Notes: generated by a model not told the origin, from the letters alone. Positions 1 to 11,345 are shown, numbered from the stretch's first letter. The stretch: 64,000 nt of DNA from Erysipelotrichaceae bacterium (GCA_017473265.1 JAFULQ010000023.1:1-64000); one strand, 5' to 3'. A program made the numbers and translations.

Positions 1-358
1 CTGTTTGTGCTACTAGTACTTTGTCACATACTGAACAGTGACTTCCTTCTGTTAATCCTGTGTCTTCACATGTTGGCGCCACTGCTTTATCAATAACTTC
101 TGTATGGCCTAATGCATTTACTACTGTTTGTTCAACTAATACTTCATTACATACTGAGCAGTGTTTTCCTTCTGTTAATCCTGTGTCTTCACATGTTGGT
201 GCTACTGCTTCATCAATAACTTCTATATGGCCTAGTGCATCTACCACTGTTTGTTCAACTAATACTTCATTACATACTGAACAGTGTTTTCCTTCTGTTA
301 ATCCTGTGTCTTCACATGTTGGTGCCACAGCTTCATCAATAACTTCTGTATGAGGAAC
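1..358 (-). repeat. 123-bp tandem coding repeat array (41 aa unit)
   Basis: The phrase encoding [11 protein letters not shown] recurs at about 45, 168 and 291, exactly 123 bp apart, with very few base changes between copies. Each unit contains one Cys, then a CxxC pair, and ends in ALGH. Four more diverged units lie between about 359 and 840. The array continues past the left edge. Confidence 0.9.
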
Positions 359-3300
359 TTTACTTATCTCTTCTGTATAAGAATCTGAACATCTTGTACA
401 TGTAAATTTCTTCAATCCAGCTTCAGAACAAGTAGCTTCTTTAGTAATTTCGGCTTTATAATCATGGCCTAAAGGAGCAATATCATAATAATTTGGATTA
501 TCGTATCCGTCGTTACATCTTTCACAAAGTAAGTATCCTTGACCCGCATCTTCACATGATGCTGGAATAGATATCATTTCTTTATAGGCATGTCCCAATG
601 CAGGCACTGCAGTTGGTGTTGTAGAATAGTCACATCTTGTACACTTTTCAGCCGCAGTATATCCTACTTCTGTACAGCTTGGTGCTTCTGCTTCTTTTAC
701 TATTTCTATATTATGCCCTAATGCTGAAGTTTCATCAATTTGAACTTCACCACAACCAGTACATGGAGTATACGTTATATAACCTGCTTCTGTACATGTT
801 GCTGGCGTGTCACTATCCACTTCATTATTATGTTGACATTGCCATTTTCCATCTCTATATACTATTGTACCAGTCGTAGATGAAACAAGAGTTTCTACAC
901 CACTTGCATCTGTTGATGTCTTTGCAGACGCAAAATAAGTACCATCACCATTTTTTAATTGGATAGGCGTAATAGGTATATTATCATATGTTTTAGTTGT
1001 TTGCTTAAATTGATAAGCTACCGTCTCAGAGCCTGGATTACCTACTTTTACACTTCCTTGTGCTGTACTATGGATATTTGCTCCGCTTTTCGTAGTGTAC
1101 AAATATCCAGCACTAGCATCCATTAACCCATTAACTTTTATTGCTGCATCTTTTAAATCTGCAGTTGTTCGGTCATAATTCATCCCAGGAGCATATACTA
1201 CAGGAAGAATCTCAAAATCTGAGCCTCGGAAAGCATATGTACTCCATTCATCGCGATCATAAACATATACATTAACTCCTGATTGTATTGTTCCCATTGC
1301 TCCTTCTTCAATGTTTATTTCCACACCTGGAAGAATAGCAACATCTTGACCAATTGTTAAAGTTGATCCTTGGTTCGCAGTTAATGATATATTGCTATTG
1401 ATTGGCAATTCATAATCTTTGGAGTTGATTGAACTTGTCCCTACAGGCATAGTAATTGATGATAATGTTACACTACCAGAAACATCAACTAGCAAACGAT
1501 CCTTTTGTCCATCGTATTTTTTGACTACTGATCCACTTGTCAAATTAAACATCGCACCAGAGCCTGAAACAAATTTAACTGAAGATGTAAATTTAGTGCT
1601 TGACATATAAATTGTTGTTACACAATGTACATTTGCACCAGAGTTTATAGTCATAGGAACTTCAACATTTTGAATATAATATTGAGATAATGGGAAAACT
1701 CCATTATCCATATCTGTAGATTGAGATCCACCACGAAAATCCATAAACTGGAAGTTTTCATATACATTGGATCCTGAATTTGCAGTTATACTTCCACTGC
1801 CAGTGATAAAACCATACGCGTATAGTGAACCACCATTATTAACAGTAATGTTACTATTGCCTGCCATTTTAATAACACTAACATTTTCAGCTGGAGAACC
1901 GCCCGCATGCTTACTTCCTTGAGCATAATAATGCTTAGCAGACAAACTAATAGCTCCATTAACTACAATATTAGTTCCACTTGATAAATTTAAAGTTCTA
2001 TAATGGTTAGGGTCTTTGTATGCTTCATTACTTGCAAGTTCTATACTTTGAGCTTGTGTAGTATACATTGTATTTGCTTCATCAAAAGGTATTAACAAAG
2101 TTACACCACTAGGAATAGTATAATTACCAACCGGCAATGTTCCATCATTTAAAAGAATTACTACCTTATTAGAAGCATCCGAATCAGCAAATGATGTTGC
2201 AGTATTTAAATCATCAAAAATATACGCTTTTCCTACTGTATAATAATACAGTTTAGTCGACCCTAAAATTCCTGTACTTTCACTATTCTGAGAAGAACTT
2301 CCCACAGCAAAATAAGGATTTGAATCACTTCCAACAAAAATAGCCTTTACTGTCATGTCATTCACTGGCGTTAATTGATACGTTGTAGAAGTAGATAAAA
2401 TAACATTATTACCATTCGCCCATCCTAAAAATCTCGCTCCAGATACAGGTGTAGCTACTAATGATATTGGAGTACTACCACTAAGCTCTTTTATCGTTCC
2501 TGATGTAGTGGCTTCTCCACCTACTGTAATTGAACCATATCTATTATCAAAATCAAAAGTTACATTTGATTTGTCAGCAACTGGAGTCAAAACAAAATTA
2601 GATAATGTTAAAGTTGCAGTTGTATTTGAAAATCCATTATTTGATACAATAGTAATTTTTAGAGATCCACCTGCATCTAGAACTACACTATAGTTGCCAC
2701 TCGCATTTACAGTTGCGTCAGCAATCGTAAAAGAATTGTATGTTGATGCGCTATAACTAAAGCTCAATTGGGCTTTAGTTCCACTTTCATTAGTAATCGT
2801 TACATTATTGGTTTTTTTACTAATAAGACCACCAGAAGCTTTTATGGTTACAGTTCCATTAGATACCGTATTACTATTAGCAGAATCTGCGATAGAAATT
2901 TGTCCATCTAAAACATTAACTGTTGTATACACCGCAGGTGTAAATGTTAACTCCAAGAAATTATAAAAATACCCAAGAGTATTTAAACTATCTTGATTTA
3001 ATCCACTTAATTGTTCTTCAGATAAACCTTCAGCCATCTTCTCAAAATCTTGGATTTCAGCATATGCATCTTGCATAGTGAACCAATCCATATTGACACA
3101 AATGTCAATAACTTCATCCTCAGATAGGTTTGTACTTCCCAAATATTTCATTAGGATTCTATCCATCTCAGTTTGAACAGCTTCTACAGTTACATTTGTA
3201 GAAGTTTCACTAGACGTACTCTCTTGTTGCTCTTCAACAACAACAGTTTCCTCTGATTGTTCATTCTGATTTTGAACAACCACTTCTTCAGTTGTATGAA

Positions 3301-3415
3301 CATGTTCATGGTCATGAGTCTCAGACTCAAAAGCATAAAGATAATCTGTTGGTACAGATGTAAATAATACAAATGCTACCAAAACAACCTTTAGAAGTTT
3401 TTTCAAATTCTTCAT
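1..3415 (-). CDS. Giant secreted Cys-repeat surface protein, N-terminal part (gene runs off left edge)
   Basis: The reading frame is open from an ATG at 3415 to the window edge, about 1138 codons with no stop. The start follows GGGAGGAA at a good distance. Residues 1-28 form a signal peptide (Lys-rich, then hydrophobic, ending near LYAFES), followed by a His-rich patch (HDHEHVH) and an acidic low-complexity linker. Around residue 330 is an InlB/Flg_new-like B repeat (GWANGN, then AIF). Residues 400-700 are rich in Asn-Gly-Ser turns, like parallel beta-helix surface proteins. From about residue 858 come Cys-containing units of about 41 residues ([19 protein letters not shown]); the last three are nearly identical. 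The protein is probably exported and wall-associated, perhaps an adhesin, but no enzyme domain is visible. The anchor is not seen because the C terminus is missing. Confidence 0.85.
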   Translation of the reverse strand, partial: MKNLKKLLKVVLVAFVLFTSVPTDYLYAFESETHDHEHVHTTEEVVVQNQNEQSEETVVVEEQQESTSSETSTNVTVEAVQTEMDRILMKYLGSTNLSEDEVIDICVNMDWFTMQDAYAEIQDFEKMAEGLSEEQLSGLNQDSLNTLGYFYNFLELTFTPAVYTTVNVLDGQISIADSANSNTVSNGTVTIKASGGLISKKTNNVTITNESGTKAQLSFSYSASTYNSFTIADATVNASGNYSVVLDAGGSLKITIVSNNGFSNTTATLTLSNFVLTPVADKSNVTFDFDNRYGSITVGGEATTSGTIKELSGSTPISLVATPVSGARFLGWANGNNVILSTSTTYQLTPVNDMTVKAIFVGSDSNPYFAVGSSSQNSESTGILGSTKLYYYTVGKAYIFDDLNTATSFADSDASNKVVILLNDGTLPVGNYTIPSGVTLLIPFDEANTMYTTQAQSIELASNEAYKDPNHYRTLNLSSGTNIVVNGAISLSAKHYYAQGSKHAGGSPAENVSVIKMAGNSNITVNNGGSLYAYGFITGSGSITANSGSNVYENFQFMDFRGGSQSTDMDNGVFPLSQYYIQNVEVPMTINSGANVHCVTTIYMSSTKFTSSVKFVSGSGAMFNLTSGSVVKKYDGQKDRLLVDVSGSVTLSSITMPVGTSSINSKDYELPINSNISLTANQGSTLTIGQDVAILPGVEINIEEGAMGTIQSGVNVYVYDRDEWSTYAFRGSDFEILPVVYAPGMNYDRTTADLKDAAIKVNGLMDASAGYLYTTKSGANIHSTAQGSVKVGNPGSETVAYQFKQTTKTYDNIPITPIQLKNGDGTYFASAKTSTDASGVETLVSSTTGTIVYRDGKWQCQHNNEVDSDTPATCTEAGYITYTPCTGCGEVQIDETSALGHNIEIVKEAEAPSCTEVGYTAAEKCTRCDYSTTPTAVPALGHAYKEMISIPASCEDAGQGYLLCERCNDGYDNPNYYDIAPLGHDYKAEITKEATCSEAGLKKFTCTRCSDSYTEEISKVPHTEVIDEAVAPTCEDTGLTEGKHCSVCNEVLVEQTVVDALGHIEVIDEAVAPTCEDTGLTEGKHCSVCNEVLVEQTVVNALGHTEVIDKAVAPTCEDTGLTEGSHCSVCDKVLVAQT

Positions 3416-3730
3416 ATTATGTTCCTCCCTAATATATTGTTACGTAGATATAAAGAAACAACTGAAATAGTAATTTCAGATAATTATCATTACAATGTAC
3501 TTTTAATGTACAATCATTTCTTCATTTCACGAAACTGTCCAATCATATTATACAATTTTAATTGATGAAAACAACCCAAAAAAGTAATAATTATATTTAC
3601 ATTAATTTTCAAATTAATATGATAAATTTTTCATTTCAAGACAAACGGATAATATCTAACAACTATTATTTTCATAAATTCAAATATACACATCACAAAG
3701 ATATATTCAACTACTTACATATCCCACCAA
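3416..3730. other. Intergenic region, 5' region of the giant surface gene
   Basis: No convincing gene is seen. On the minus strand a TGTAC/GTACA inverted repeat and a TGATAAT-type -10 candidate lie around 3480-3520. A 7-bp hairpin (CTGAAAT / ATTTCAG, 3462-3479) sits in the probable 5' UTR of the surface-protein gene. A short plus-strand open frame here looks like chance: it has no ribosome site and a skewed AT-rich composition. Confidence 0.4.
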
Positions 3731-3760
3731 AAAAAAAGAGGATTTTAATAAATCCTCTTT
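3731..3760 (-). terminator. Rho-independent terminator of first CWB2 gene
   Basis: Perfect 11-bp stem AAAGAGGATTT / AAATCCTCTTT (3735-3745 with 3750-3760), followed on the minus strand by a T run. It lies directly after the stop codon at 3767. Confidence 0.9.
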
Positions 3761-3766
3761 CTTTCA

Positions 3767-6274
3767 TTACTTACTTTGAATTTCTTGATTACTAGGCAAT
3801 CCCAAAATACTACGAACCGCTTCATCCGTAACCAAACCACTTCCACCTAAAACAAATCCACTATTAATCTTCTTACTAACTGTATATTTACTTGTAACAC
3901 TATAACTATTACCATCAGTTAACAACAATGGAGCCTTCAATGAATAAGCCAATGCACCACCACTTAATCCATCAGGATAATTCTTAGCATATGCCATTAC
4001 AGCCTTTTTCGCATCAGGTAAAAACTCCTTAGCTACTAATGTACTTGTTTCATAACGACTCGCACCTGCAATACGAATAATTTCCGCACTAATATCTTCC
4101 CACTTTCCAGCAATTTGAATACTTCTTGAAGGAAGTGCATCATCAACTTGTTTCTCAAGTTTCTTACTTACAGCTGCTGTGCCACCAATGATATACACAT
4201 TAGAAATACTTTGTCTTGCAATAAAATCTCTTTGTTCTTCAGTTAAACTATTTCCAACTAACATAATTGGTAATCCTGTAGCACTAACACTTAAACTATC
4301 CGCAAAATTCGTAGCTGTACAAATCAATAATTCATCATCATATTTACCAGTAATAACTTCATTAATAATTTTCATATTTGTTTCATAACGATTCTTACCA
4401 GCCAAACGTTTTACATTATAGTTACTCAATGCTTTGTCTACATTTTCACTAACCGCAGCAGTACCACCTAATACATAAACCGTACCACCAGCAGTTAAAT
4501 TCTTATTAATATATGCTACTAGGTTGTCAATATTCTTTTGCTTCATATCAGTCATAAGAATTGGAGCTTCTCTTTGAGCAGATAAATAACTACCAGCTAA
4601 CGCATCCGCAAAACCAGTACCACTAGCAACAATTACATAACTAAACTTATCTTTCTTTAATTGCGCTTTTAATGCGTCCGCAACTTTAAATGCTGTTTCA
4701 TATCGACTATCACCAAAAATACGAGTAGCACCTTCAGATACATTAATCGTAATACTATCTGAAAGACCATTAATACTTGTAGCTGTTATTACACAAGTAC
4801 CGCTTGCCACACCTGTAATTGCACCGCTTTGATCCACAGTCGCAATTGTTTCATCACTAGTAGTCCAAACTACTGTTTCATCAAAACTAGTATTCGTTGG
4901 TTTTACAGTAGCATAACAATAATATGTTTCACCAACAAACACTTCTGCAACAGCAGGCACAATTTCAACCTCTGTAATTGGAATTTGAGCATGAACAGTT
5001 ACACTATATGACCCTCTTACACCATTTGTCGCCTCAGCAAAAATATAAACTTCACCACTAGAAATACAAGTCAATACACCATTTTCATCAACAGTCGCAA
5101 TCGTTTCATCACTAGTACTCCAAGTTAACGTTCTATCATGATTCGTATTTGTTGGATAAATAGTAGTTACTGTAGAGTAATCAAAGCTATCCCCAACATA
5201 TAGAACCTTATTTGCTGACCCAATATGAATACTAGTAATAGGAGCATCAACATTAATAGTTGCTGTTGCACTTAGACCATTAGGAAGTGTCGCAGTTACA
5301 GTAGTTGTGCCAGGACCCAATGGTCTAAACTGATTCATATCGTCAGTTGATGGAGTACCACTAAAACCAACAATACTTTTATCTTCAATTTCCCATCGTA
5401 CATTATTCATATCTGCAGCATCTTCACTTGGAGTCATATTCAACCTCAAAATAAAGACATCACCACTAATTGTATTAAGAAGACTCTCCGCAAATTCCAT
5501 ACTAACAACAGGATCTTTAACAGTTACTACACAACTATCTTCTTTTCCATTTTTAGAAGTAGCAGTAATAGTAGCACTACCATAAGCTACACCAGTCATC
5601 ACACCATTTGCATCAATTTTTACTACATCCTCATTATCACTAGACCAAACAACCGTTTTATCCTCAGTTGTATTTGAAGGATAAATTTTAGCAACCAACG
5701 TATCTGTTTGCCCCAATCCAACATCCTCTGTCTCAGGTAAACGAACTTCAGTTAGTGGCACATATACATATGGATTCGCCACTTTAATCTTAGCAAAATC
5801 TTTATAATTAGTTTCTGGATCAAAAATACCAACATAAAAATACAAGAACTCATGATTATATTGATCAATATTAAATTGGAATGCACACACCCCAAGATCA
5901 GTACTCTTCACATCACAAACAATTTCTTCCGAAGGCTTTACTGTTCCATTTGAAAAATGAGTAAAGGCATCAATAACAAAATAAGGAGCCTTATTATCCA
6001 CAACATCAGAACCATACACAAAATAAAGAACAGCATCTCCTGCCGTTTCAGCATCTTCAAAACCACCTAATGCAAAAGCATGAGTAGCACCATATTCATC
6101 AACAGTTTCAAACACACTTTCCAAAGCAGTCTCTTCAAAATTACTCTTATTATAAACAAGGTTCGTATCAGCCACAAAAACATACGCCTCAGCTTTTACT
6201 TGTTGTACAGGCACAAGAGTAACCATCATAGCCATTACAAGTATAGACACAAATACTTTCATTATCTTTTTCAT
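3767..6274 (-). CDS. Big_2 / CWB2 cell-wall surface protein A
   Basis: An 835-residue secreted protein. A signal peptide (MKKIMKVFVS to VKA) leads to a unique N-terminal region of about 140 residues. Four bacterial Ig-like (Big_2) domains follow at about 170-515 (recurring WSSDNEDV / TSDETIATVD and GVMTGVA motifs). Three cell-wall-binding repeat 2 (CWB2, PF04122) units fill 517-830 (RYETA, ASGTGFADALAGSYL, LGGTAAVS motifs). In clostridial CWB2 proteins this triplet binds an anionic wall polymer non-covalently; here it should display the N-terminal region. An in-frame ATG two codons upstream (6280) is possible. The 6274 start is preferred because it is the one conserved in all three paralogues, of which this is the third in tandem. 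Ligand unknown. Confidence 0.92.
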   Translation of the reverse strand: MKKIMKVFVSILVMAMMVTLVPVQQVKAEAYVFVADTNLVYNKSNFEETALESVFETVDEYGATHAFALGGFEDAETAGDAVLYFVYGSDVVDNKAPYFVIDAFTHFSNGTVKPSEEIVCDVKSTDLGVCAFQFNIDQYNHEFLYFYVGIFDPETNYKDFAKIKVANPYVYVPLTEVRLPETEDVGLGQTDTLVAKIYPSNTTEDKTVVWSSDNEDVVKIDANGVMTGVAYGSATITATSKNGKEDSCVVTVKDPVVSMEFAESLLNTISGDVFILRLNMTPSEDAADMNNVRWEIEDKSIVGFSGTPSTDDMNQFRPLGPGTTTVTATLPNGLSATATINVDAPITSIHIGSANKVLYVGDSFDYSTVTTIYPTNTNHDRTLTWSTSDETIATVDENGVLTCISSGEVYIFAEATNGVRGSYSVTVHAQIPITEVEIVPAVAEVFVGETYYCYATVKPTNTSFDETVVWTTSDETIATVDQSGAITGVASGTCVITATSINGLSDSITINVSEGATRIFGDSRYETAFKVADALKAQLKKDKFSYVIVASGTGFADALAGSYLSAQREAPILMTDMKQKNIDNLVAYINKNLTAGGTVYVLGGTAAVSENVDKALSNYNVKRLAGKNRYETNMKIINEVITGKYDDELLICTATNFADSLSVSATGLPIMLVGNSLTEEQRDFIARQSISNVYIIGGTAAVSKKLEKQVDDALPSRSIQIAGKWEDISAEIIRIAGASRYETSTLVAKEFLPDAKKAVMAYAKNYPDGLSGGALAYSLKAPLLLTDGNSYSVTSKYTVSKKINSGFVLGGSGLVTDEAVRSILGLPSNQEIQSK

Positions 6275-6441
6275 AGTCATAAATCTCCTATCTTTAATTT
6301 GATTTTATCATGTAAATAATTACTCATAAAGAATAATACACAAAAAAAATACACATTTTGCAAACATTTAACACAATATGCACAAAGTACAGTTTACCCG
6401 CACTTTATATTAAATATTTCCAAACTATATAAAAAAAAGAA

Positions 6442-6467
6442 AACTAAGTGTTTTTCAACACTTAGTT
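6442..6467 (-). terminator. Terminator of second CWB2 gene
   Basis: Perfect 11-bp stem AACTAAGTGTT / AACACTTAGTT with a 4-nt loop, followed on the minus strand by T-rich sequence. It lies just past the stop at 6474. Confidence 0.88.
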
Positions 6468-6473
6468 CATGTA

Positions 6474-9014
6474 TTATTTACTATTTCCAAAAATACTTCT
6501 AACAGCATCATCTGTAACTAATGTATTACCACCCAAAACATATCCATTACGAATCTTATTTTTAATAGTATGTTTACTAGTAATACTATAATTAATACCA
6601 TCTGTTAATAATAATGGAGCTTTTATAGCATTCGCTAATGCACCACCACTCAATCCATCCGGATAATTCTTAGCATAAGCCAATACAGCTTTATCTGCAT
6701 CAGGGAAAAACTTCTCAGCCACTTTCATACTCGTCTCATAACGATTATCACCTGCAATACGTTCTACCTTTGCAGTAATATCATAACTATCACCATTACC
6801 AAAATTCAAACTACTCTTAGGTAATGCATCTTTGATCGCATTTTCAATCTTTTTGCTAACGGCAGAAGTACCACCAACAATGTAAATATGATCCGTATTC
6901 GCACTCACAGCTTGTCTACTAATTAATCTACGTTGTTCAGTAGATAATGAACTACCAACCAACAAAATTGGTTTACCAGTTGCTGAAACACTTAGACTAT
7001 CCGCAAAATTTGTACCCGTCGCAACAACTAATTCATCATGAAAATACTCATATCCTGCCGCCTTAAGAATTAATAGATTCGTTTCATAACGATTTTTACC
7101 GGCCAAACGCTTCACTCCATAATTGCTCAAAGCATTATCCACATCTTTACTAACAGCTGCATAACCACCTAAAATATATACTGTACCACCACTAGCAAGA
7201 TTCTCATTAATATATGCAACTAATTTATCAATGTTTACTTGTTTTTTATCTGTCATAAGAATAGGCGCCTTTTTTTCAGCAGCTAAATAACTACCCGCCA
7301 AAGCATCCGCAAAACCAGTTCCACTAGCTACAATAATATTACTAAATTTCTCAACATATAACTGCTTCTTCAATTCATCAGCCGATTTAAATGCTGTATC
7401 ATAACGATTATCACCAAATATACGAACAGCCCCATCAGAAACATTAACCGTAATAGAATCAGAAATCCCATTCACACTAGTAGCAGTAATTACACAACTA
7501 CCACCACCAACTGCATAAATTCTAGCTTCTGCAGTATGTAATGTGACATTAGGCAAAATCGCTTCAACTGTCGCAACACTTTCATCACTACTTGTCCAAG
7601 TTAAATCTTTACTAATTGTAGCATTAGAAGGATCAATATATGCTGTAAAAGAATAAACATCACCAACAAACAACTCTAAAGATTCTTTACTAATATTCAC
7701 ATTTTCAATCATAATATGAGGCTTCACACGAATCTTTTGCTCAGCAAAAACACCATTTTTAGCAGTCGCTTTAACAACAGCTTCACCAACACTTATACCC
7801 GTAATCACGCCATTTTCATCAACAGTAACAATACTCTCATCACTACTTGTCCAAGTCAACGTCTTATCATGATTCGTATTTTCAGGATAAATCTTTACAT
7901 TTGTTCCCAAATCTTTATCATGATCCTGATACACCTCTATATATTCATCATACGAAATGCGAATAGTAGCAATAGGCGCATCCACACTCACCACACAACT
8001 AGCACTCACACCTTGAGGAGTTGTTACTGTAATTATTGTAGAACCAGGATTAACCGTCTCTACGGTCCTTCCACTATCCGTATAATCATATCTATCAAAT
8101 CTAATAATACTCGTATCCTCAATTTCCCATGTTGCATCCTTAAGATCCGCCACACCATCAACAGGATTGGTAGATAGTGAAACTACAAATTCATCATAAT
8201 GATTCACATAATAAACATCTTGTTCAAAGATTAATTCTTCAATTTTATCTCCAACTGTAATTTCACAACTATCACTCTTACCATTCACACTAGTAGCCGT
8301 AATCGTAGCAACACCCTTAGAAACACCAGTCACAACACCATTTTCATCAACAGTAGCAACACTTTCATCACTACTTGTCCAAGTCAACGTTTTATCCATT
8401 GTCACCACTTCTGGAACAATATTAAAAGACAATGCATCTGTATATCCAACAGCAACATCTTCAAATGTTTCCGAAATATTTACAAATTGAATTGGTACAT
8501 CATAAAACGGATTCTTAATCTTAAACTTCACAGAAGCCGTACGACTAGAATACGCATCATACACACCCGCATAATAATACAAATACTCATCATTATATCT
8601 TGCCTTCTCAAAAGTAAACTCCAAAGAAACAGGCTCAGCATTATTACCCCGAACCATTACCTGCTCACAAGCACCAACATATTGATTTGTAGGTCTTAAT
8701 GACTCCAACACATAACTAGTATGTCTATCATCACTATCCGCCTTTTCACTTTCATAAACCAACTTTAAAACAGCATATTCCTCATCAACATTCTCCAACG
8801 AAACAAAGCCAATCGTATGAGTGTTTTCAAAATAATCTGTTACAGAATAAACAATACCTTCACCCATCTCATCAACAAAACTAGTCTTATACTGCAACGT
8901 TGATGAATTCTTAATTAATAAAAAATTCGTCGCCTTCACTTGTTGTACAGGCACAAGAACAACCATCATGGCTACAACAAGCAATGAAACAAATACTTTC
9001 ATCATCTTTTTCAT
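6474..9014 (-). CDS. Big_2 / CWB2 cell-wall surface protein B
   Basis: An 846-residue paralogue of protein A. The start at 9014 is chosen because AAGGAG stands ten bases upstream and the signal peptide then begins MKKMMKVFVS as in its neighbours; the longer frame would add a basic stretch without a ribosome site. Order: signal peptide, unique N-terminal domain of about 140 residues, four Big_2 domains, three CWB2 repeats (RYDTAFKSADEL, LGGYAAVS, RYETNLL, RYETSMKVAEKF). The fourth Big_2 domain carries an insertion of about 20 residues in its core loop (around LPNVTLHTAEARI). Expected to sit on the wall surface, attached through CWB2. It has its own terminator, so each paralogue is probably a separate transcription unit. 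Confidence 0.92.
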   Translation of the reverse strand: MKKMMKVFVSLLVVAMMVVLVPVQQVKATNFLLIKNSSTLQYKTSFVDEMGEGIVYSVTDYFENTHTIGFVSLENVDEEYAVLKLVYESEKADSDDRHTSYVLESLRPTNQYVGACEQVMVRGNNAEPVSLEFTFEKARYNDEYLYYYAGVYDAYSSRTASVKFKIKNPFYDVPIQFVNISETFEDVAVGYTDALSFNIVPEVVTMDKTLTWTSSDESVATVDENGVVTGVSKGVATITATSVNGKSDSCEITVGDKIEELIFEQDVYYVNHYDEFVVSLSTNPVDGVADLKDATWEIEDTSIIRFDRYDYTDSGRTVETVNPGSTIITVTTPQGVSASCVVSVDAPIATIRISYDEYIEVYQDHDKDLGTNVKIYPENTNHDKTLTWTSSDESIVTVDENGVITGISVGEAVVKATAKNGVFAEQKIRVKPHIMIENVNISKESLELFVGDVYSFTAYIDPSNATISKDLTWTSSDESVATVEAILPNVTLHTAEARIYAVGGGSCVITATSVNGISDSITVNVSDGAVRIFGDNRYDTAFKSADELKKQLYVEKFSNIIVASGTGFADALAGSYLAAEKKAPILMTDKKQVNIDKLVAYINENLASGGTVYILGGYAAVSKDVDNALSNYGVKRLAGKNRYETNLLILKAAGYEYFHDELVVATGTNFADSLSVSATGKPILLVGSSLSTEQRRLISRQAVSANTDHIYIVGGTSAVSKKIENAIKDALPKSSLNFGNGDSYDITAKVERIAGDNRYETSMKVAEKFFPDADKAVLAYAKNYPDGLSGGALANAIKAPLLLTDGINYSITSKHTIKNKIRNGYVLGGNTLVTDDAVRSIFGNSK

Positions 9015-9090
9015 AGTCAAAAGTCTCCTTCTTTTTTTAAATTTTACCATGTTACATTTATTTATTAAATAGTTATGCTCCTAAAAATAA

Positions 9091-9112
9091 AGAAGGTGCA
9101 TACACACCTTCC
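9091..9112 (-). terminator. Probable terminator of third CWB2 gene
   Basis: GAAGGTG / CACCTTC stem with a 6-nt loop directly after the stop at 9120, followed on the minus strand by TTTATTTTT. Confidence 0.65.
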
Positions 9113-9119
9113 TATCACA

Positions 9120-11345
9120 CTATTCAAATCTAACAACAGGATCACTACCATCCAATTGCTTACCCAATATACGATTCACCGTATAATCCGTAATCAACTT
9201 AGGACCACCCAAACAAACACCAGAATACACCACACTACCGGAAATTTCCAAATAATCCTCAAGCGTATATCCAGTATTACTATCAACAATAACACCACCA
9301 CTAGCAACCAATAACAACGGAGCATCCAAAGCATACGCAATCGGTCCACCACTCAAACCATCAGGATAATTCTTCGCATACGCAAAAACTCTAATTTTAT
9401 TATTATTACCCCTAAAGAAATAATTTGAAATCTCTGCAGACGTTAAATAACGATTCTTACCAGCAATACGAGTCACATTACCAGAACCATATGCTTTTAA
9501 TGCTACATCATAATTAGAATTAACAGCACTCGAACCACCAACAATAACAAAATTATTATTGCTCAAACCATTTAAGAACTCTTTTTGACTACCATTCAAA
9601 GACTGATCAACCAACAAAATCGGCAACCCCGTAGCACTCGCACTCAAACTATCAGCAAAATTCGTACCCGTCGCAACAATAATATCCTCCGTAGTAACAC
9701 CCACTTCATTTAGAATTGCTAAATTGGTTTCATAACGATTCTTGCCAGCTAATCGTCTAACCGTATATTTATCTAAGCCCACTTCAACATTTGCACTAAC
9801 AGCACTCGTACCACCAAGAATATATACCGTTCCGCCATCAATCAAATTATTTTTAATATAATTATGTACATCTTTAACATTTTTACCATTCGTCATAATG
9901 ATAGGAGCACTCTTATTAGCCGCCAAATAACTACCAGCTAACGCATCCGCAAAACCAGTACCACTAGCCACAATAATCGCATCAAACTTCTCAACACCAA
10001 GCACCATTTTTAAATACTTCGCAGCCAAAAATGCCGTTTCATAACGATCATCACCATAAATTCTTGGAGTACCACCTATTACCTTTACATTACAACTATC
10101 TGACAAACCATTAGAAGCAGTAGCCGTTATAACAGCTGTCCCAAAATTCTTACCTACAATAATACCATTTTCATCAACACTAGCCACTTCAGGCCTACTA
10201 CTCGTCCATGTAATCGTCTTATCATAATTTGTCTCATTTGGAGTAATCGTAGCATAATTTTCAAACGAACTACCCTTCAATATTTTCAAATCTTTTCTAC
10301 CAATACTCACTTTTTTAATTGGTGCATCAACAATCACCTTACAACTAGCACTCGCACCACTTGGAGCAGTAACCGTAACAATAGCTTCCCCCGGTCCCAC
10401 AGAACTCAAATTACAAGATGAACTAACGCAACCATTCGCATTCACAGCAGACATATTTGTACTTGTCCACACTAACTCATTATAATCTGCAACATCTTCA
10501 GGATTATACGAAACTTTCAATTGATTATTCATTGCACTAAAATCAAACTCATACACTTCTTTATCAAAAGAAAGATTCTCAATCGTTTTACGAACATATA
10601 TCTTTTTATCATCAACTATACCAGAAGTAGACTCACAGCGAATAACAGCACTACCCAAAGACACACCCGTCATAACACCATTCTCATCCACTGTTAAAAC
10701 ACTTTCATCACTAGAAATCCAAGAAAGTTCTACCTCTTCTTCAGCATTATATGGATACGTTTGATATTCTATCTTCTTACTTCTACCAACACCAACTTCA
10801 CTACTATAAATTTGAATCCCCTCAATAGCAATATATGTATACGGATTAACAACATTAACCTTTTCAAAATTCACAGTATTTGTAGACGAATCAAAAACAC
10901 CAACCATAAAATTAATATAGTAATGATTATATTTTCGAATATCAAAATCAAAATATAGAGAAGCATTCATCTCATTCAATACATCCCATTCATAATGCTT
11001 ATCAGCCACCAAACTCTTTGAATTCTTAGACTCTAGATACAAAGTTTCAACCACAAAAACATCCGCTTTATCTCCAATTGCATCACTAGTATAATCAAAA
11101 GAAATTCTTCCAATCTCATCACCAATCTTTTCAAAACCACGAATCGTAAAAGTATGTGATACTTCATACGCGTCCATAACCGTATATACTCCCGGTTCTG
11201 TTAATGGCTTAAAATTATAATTATAATATTGTGTACTTGTATCAATAAATACATACTCCTCAGCACTTACTTGTTGTACAGGCACAAGAGTAACCATCAT
11301 AGCCATTACAAGTATAGACACAAATACTTTCATTATCTTTTTCAT
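9120..11345 (-). CDS. Big_2 / CWB2 cell-wall surface protein C
   Basis: A 741-residue paralogue of A and B. A signal peptide identical to that of A, except near the cleavage site (QQVSAEE), is followed by a unique region of about 140 residues, three Big_2 domains (one fewer than A and B) and three CWB2 repeats (RYETAFLAAKYL, ASGTGFADALAGSYL, LGGTSAVS, RYETNLAILNE, RYLTSAEISN). The second Big_2 domain contains a possible disulfide pair (NGCVSSSCN). It should be exported and held on the wall polymer. The 93 bases covering the ribosome site and signal peptide are identical to those of gene A, although the mature parts have diverged strongly. An ATG at 11351 is an alternative start. Confidence 0.92.
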   Translation of the reverse strand: MKKIMKVFVSILVMAMMVTLVPVQQVSAEEYVFIDTSTQYYNYNFKPLTEPGVYTVMDAYEVSHTFTIRGFEKIGDEIGRISFDYTSDAIGDKADVFVVETLYLESKNSKSLVADKHYEWDVLNEMNASLYFDFDIRKYNHYYINFMVGVFDSSTNTVNFEKVNVVNPYTYIAIEGIQIYSSEVGVGRSKKIEYQTYPYNAEEEVELSWISSDESVLTVDENGVMTGVSLGSAVIRCESTSGIVDDKKIYVRKTIENLSFDKEVYEFDFSAMNNQLKVSYNPEDVADYNELVWTSTNMSAVNANGCVSSSCNLSSVGPGEAIVTVTAPSGASASCKVIVDAPIKKVSIGRKDLKILKGSSFENYATITPNETNYDKTITWTSSRPEVASVDENGIIVGKNFGTAVITATASNGLSDSCNVKVIGGTPRIYGDDRYETAFLAAKYLKMVLGVEKFDAIIVASGTGFADALAGSYLAANKSAPIIMTNGKNVKDVHNYIKNNLIDGGTVYILGGTSAVSANVEVGLDKYTVRRLAGKNRYETNLAILNEVGVTTEDIIVATGTNFADSLSASATGLPILLVDQSLNGSQKEFLNGLSNNNFVIVGGSSAVNSNYDVALKAYGSGNVTRIAGKNRYLTSAEISNYFFRGNNNKIRVFAYAKNYPDGLSGGPIAYALDAPLLLVASGGVIVDSNTGYTLEDYLEISGSVVYSGVCLGGPKLITDYTVNRILGKQLDGSDPVVRFE

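Noticed and set aside
1-358. CRISPR array
   Set aside because: The 123-bp units have no spacers, keep a reading frame and encode a Cys-repeat protein.
3562-3795. 77-codon plus-strand frame between the giant surface gene and CWB2 gene A
   Set aside because: AT-driven composition, no ribosome site, and it runs through the terminator hairpin of the facing gene.
7716-8177. 153-codon plus-strand open frame inside CWB2 gene B
   Set aside because: It is the reverse of a repetitive Ig-domain coding sequence; composition is dominated by Ile, Arg, Thr and Asn, with no ribosome site and no domain.
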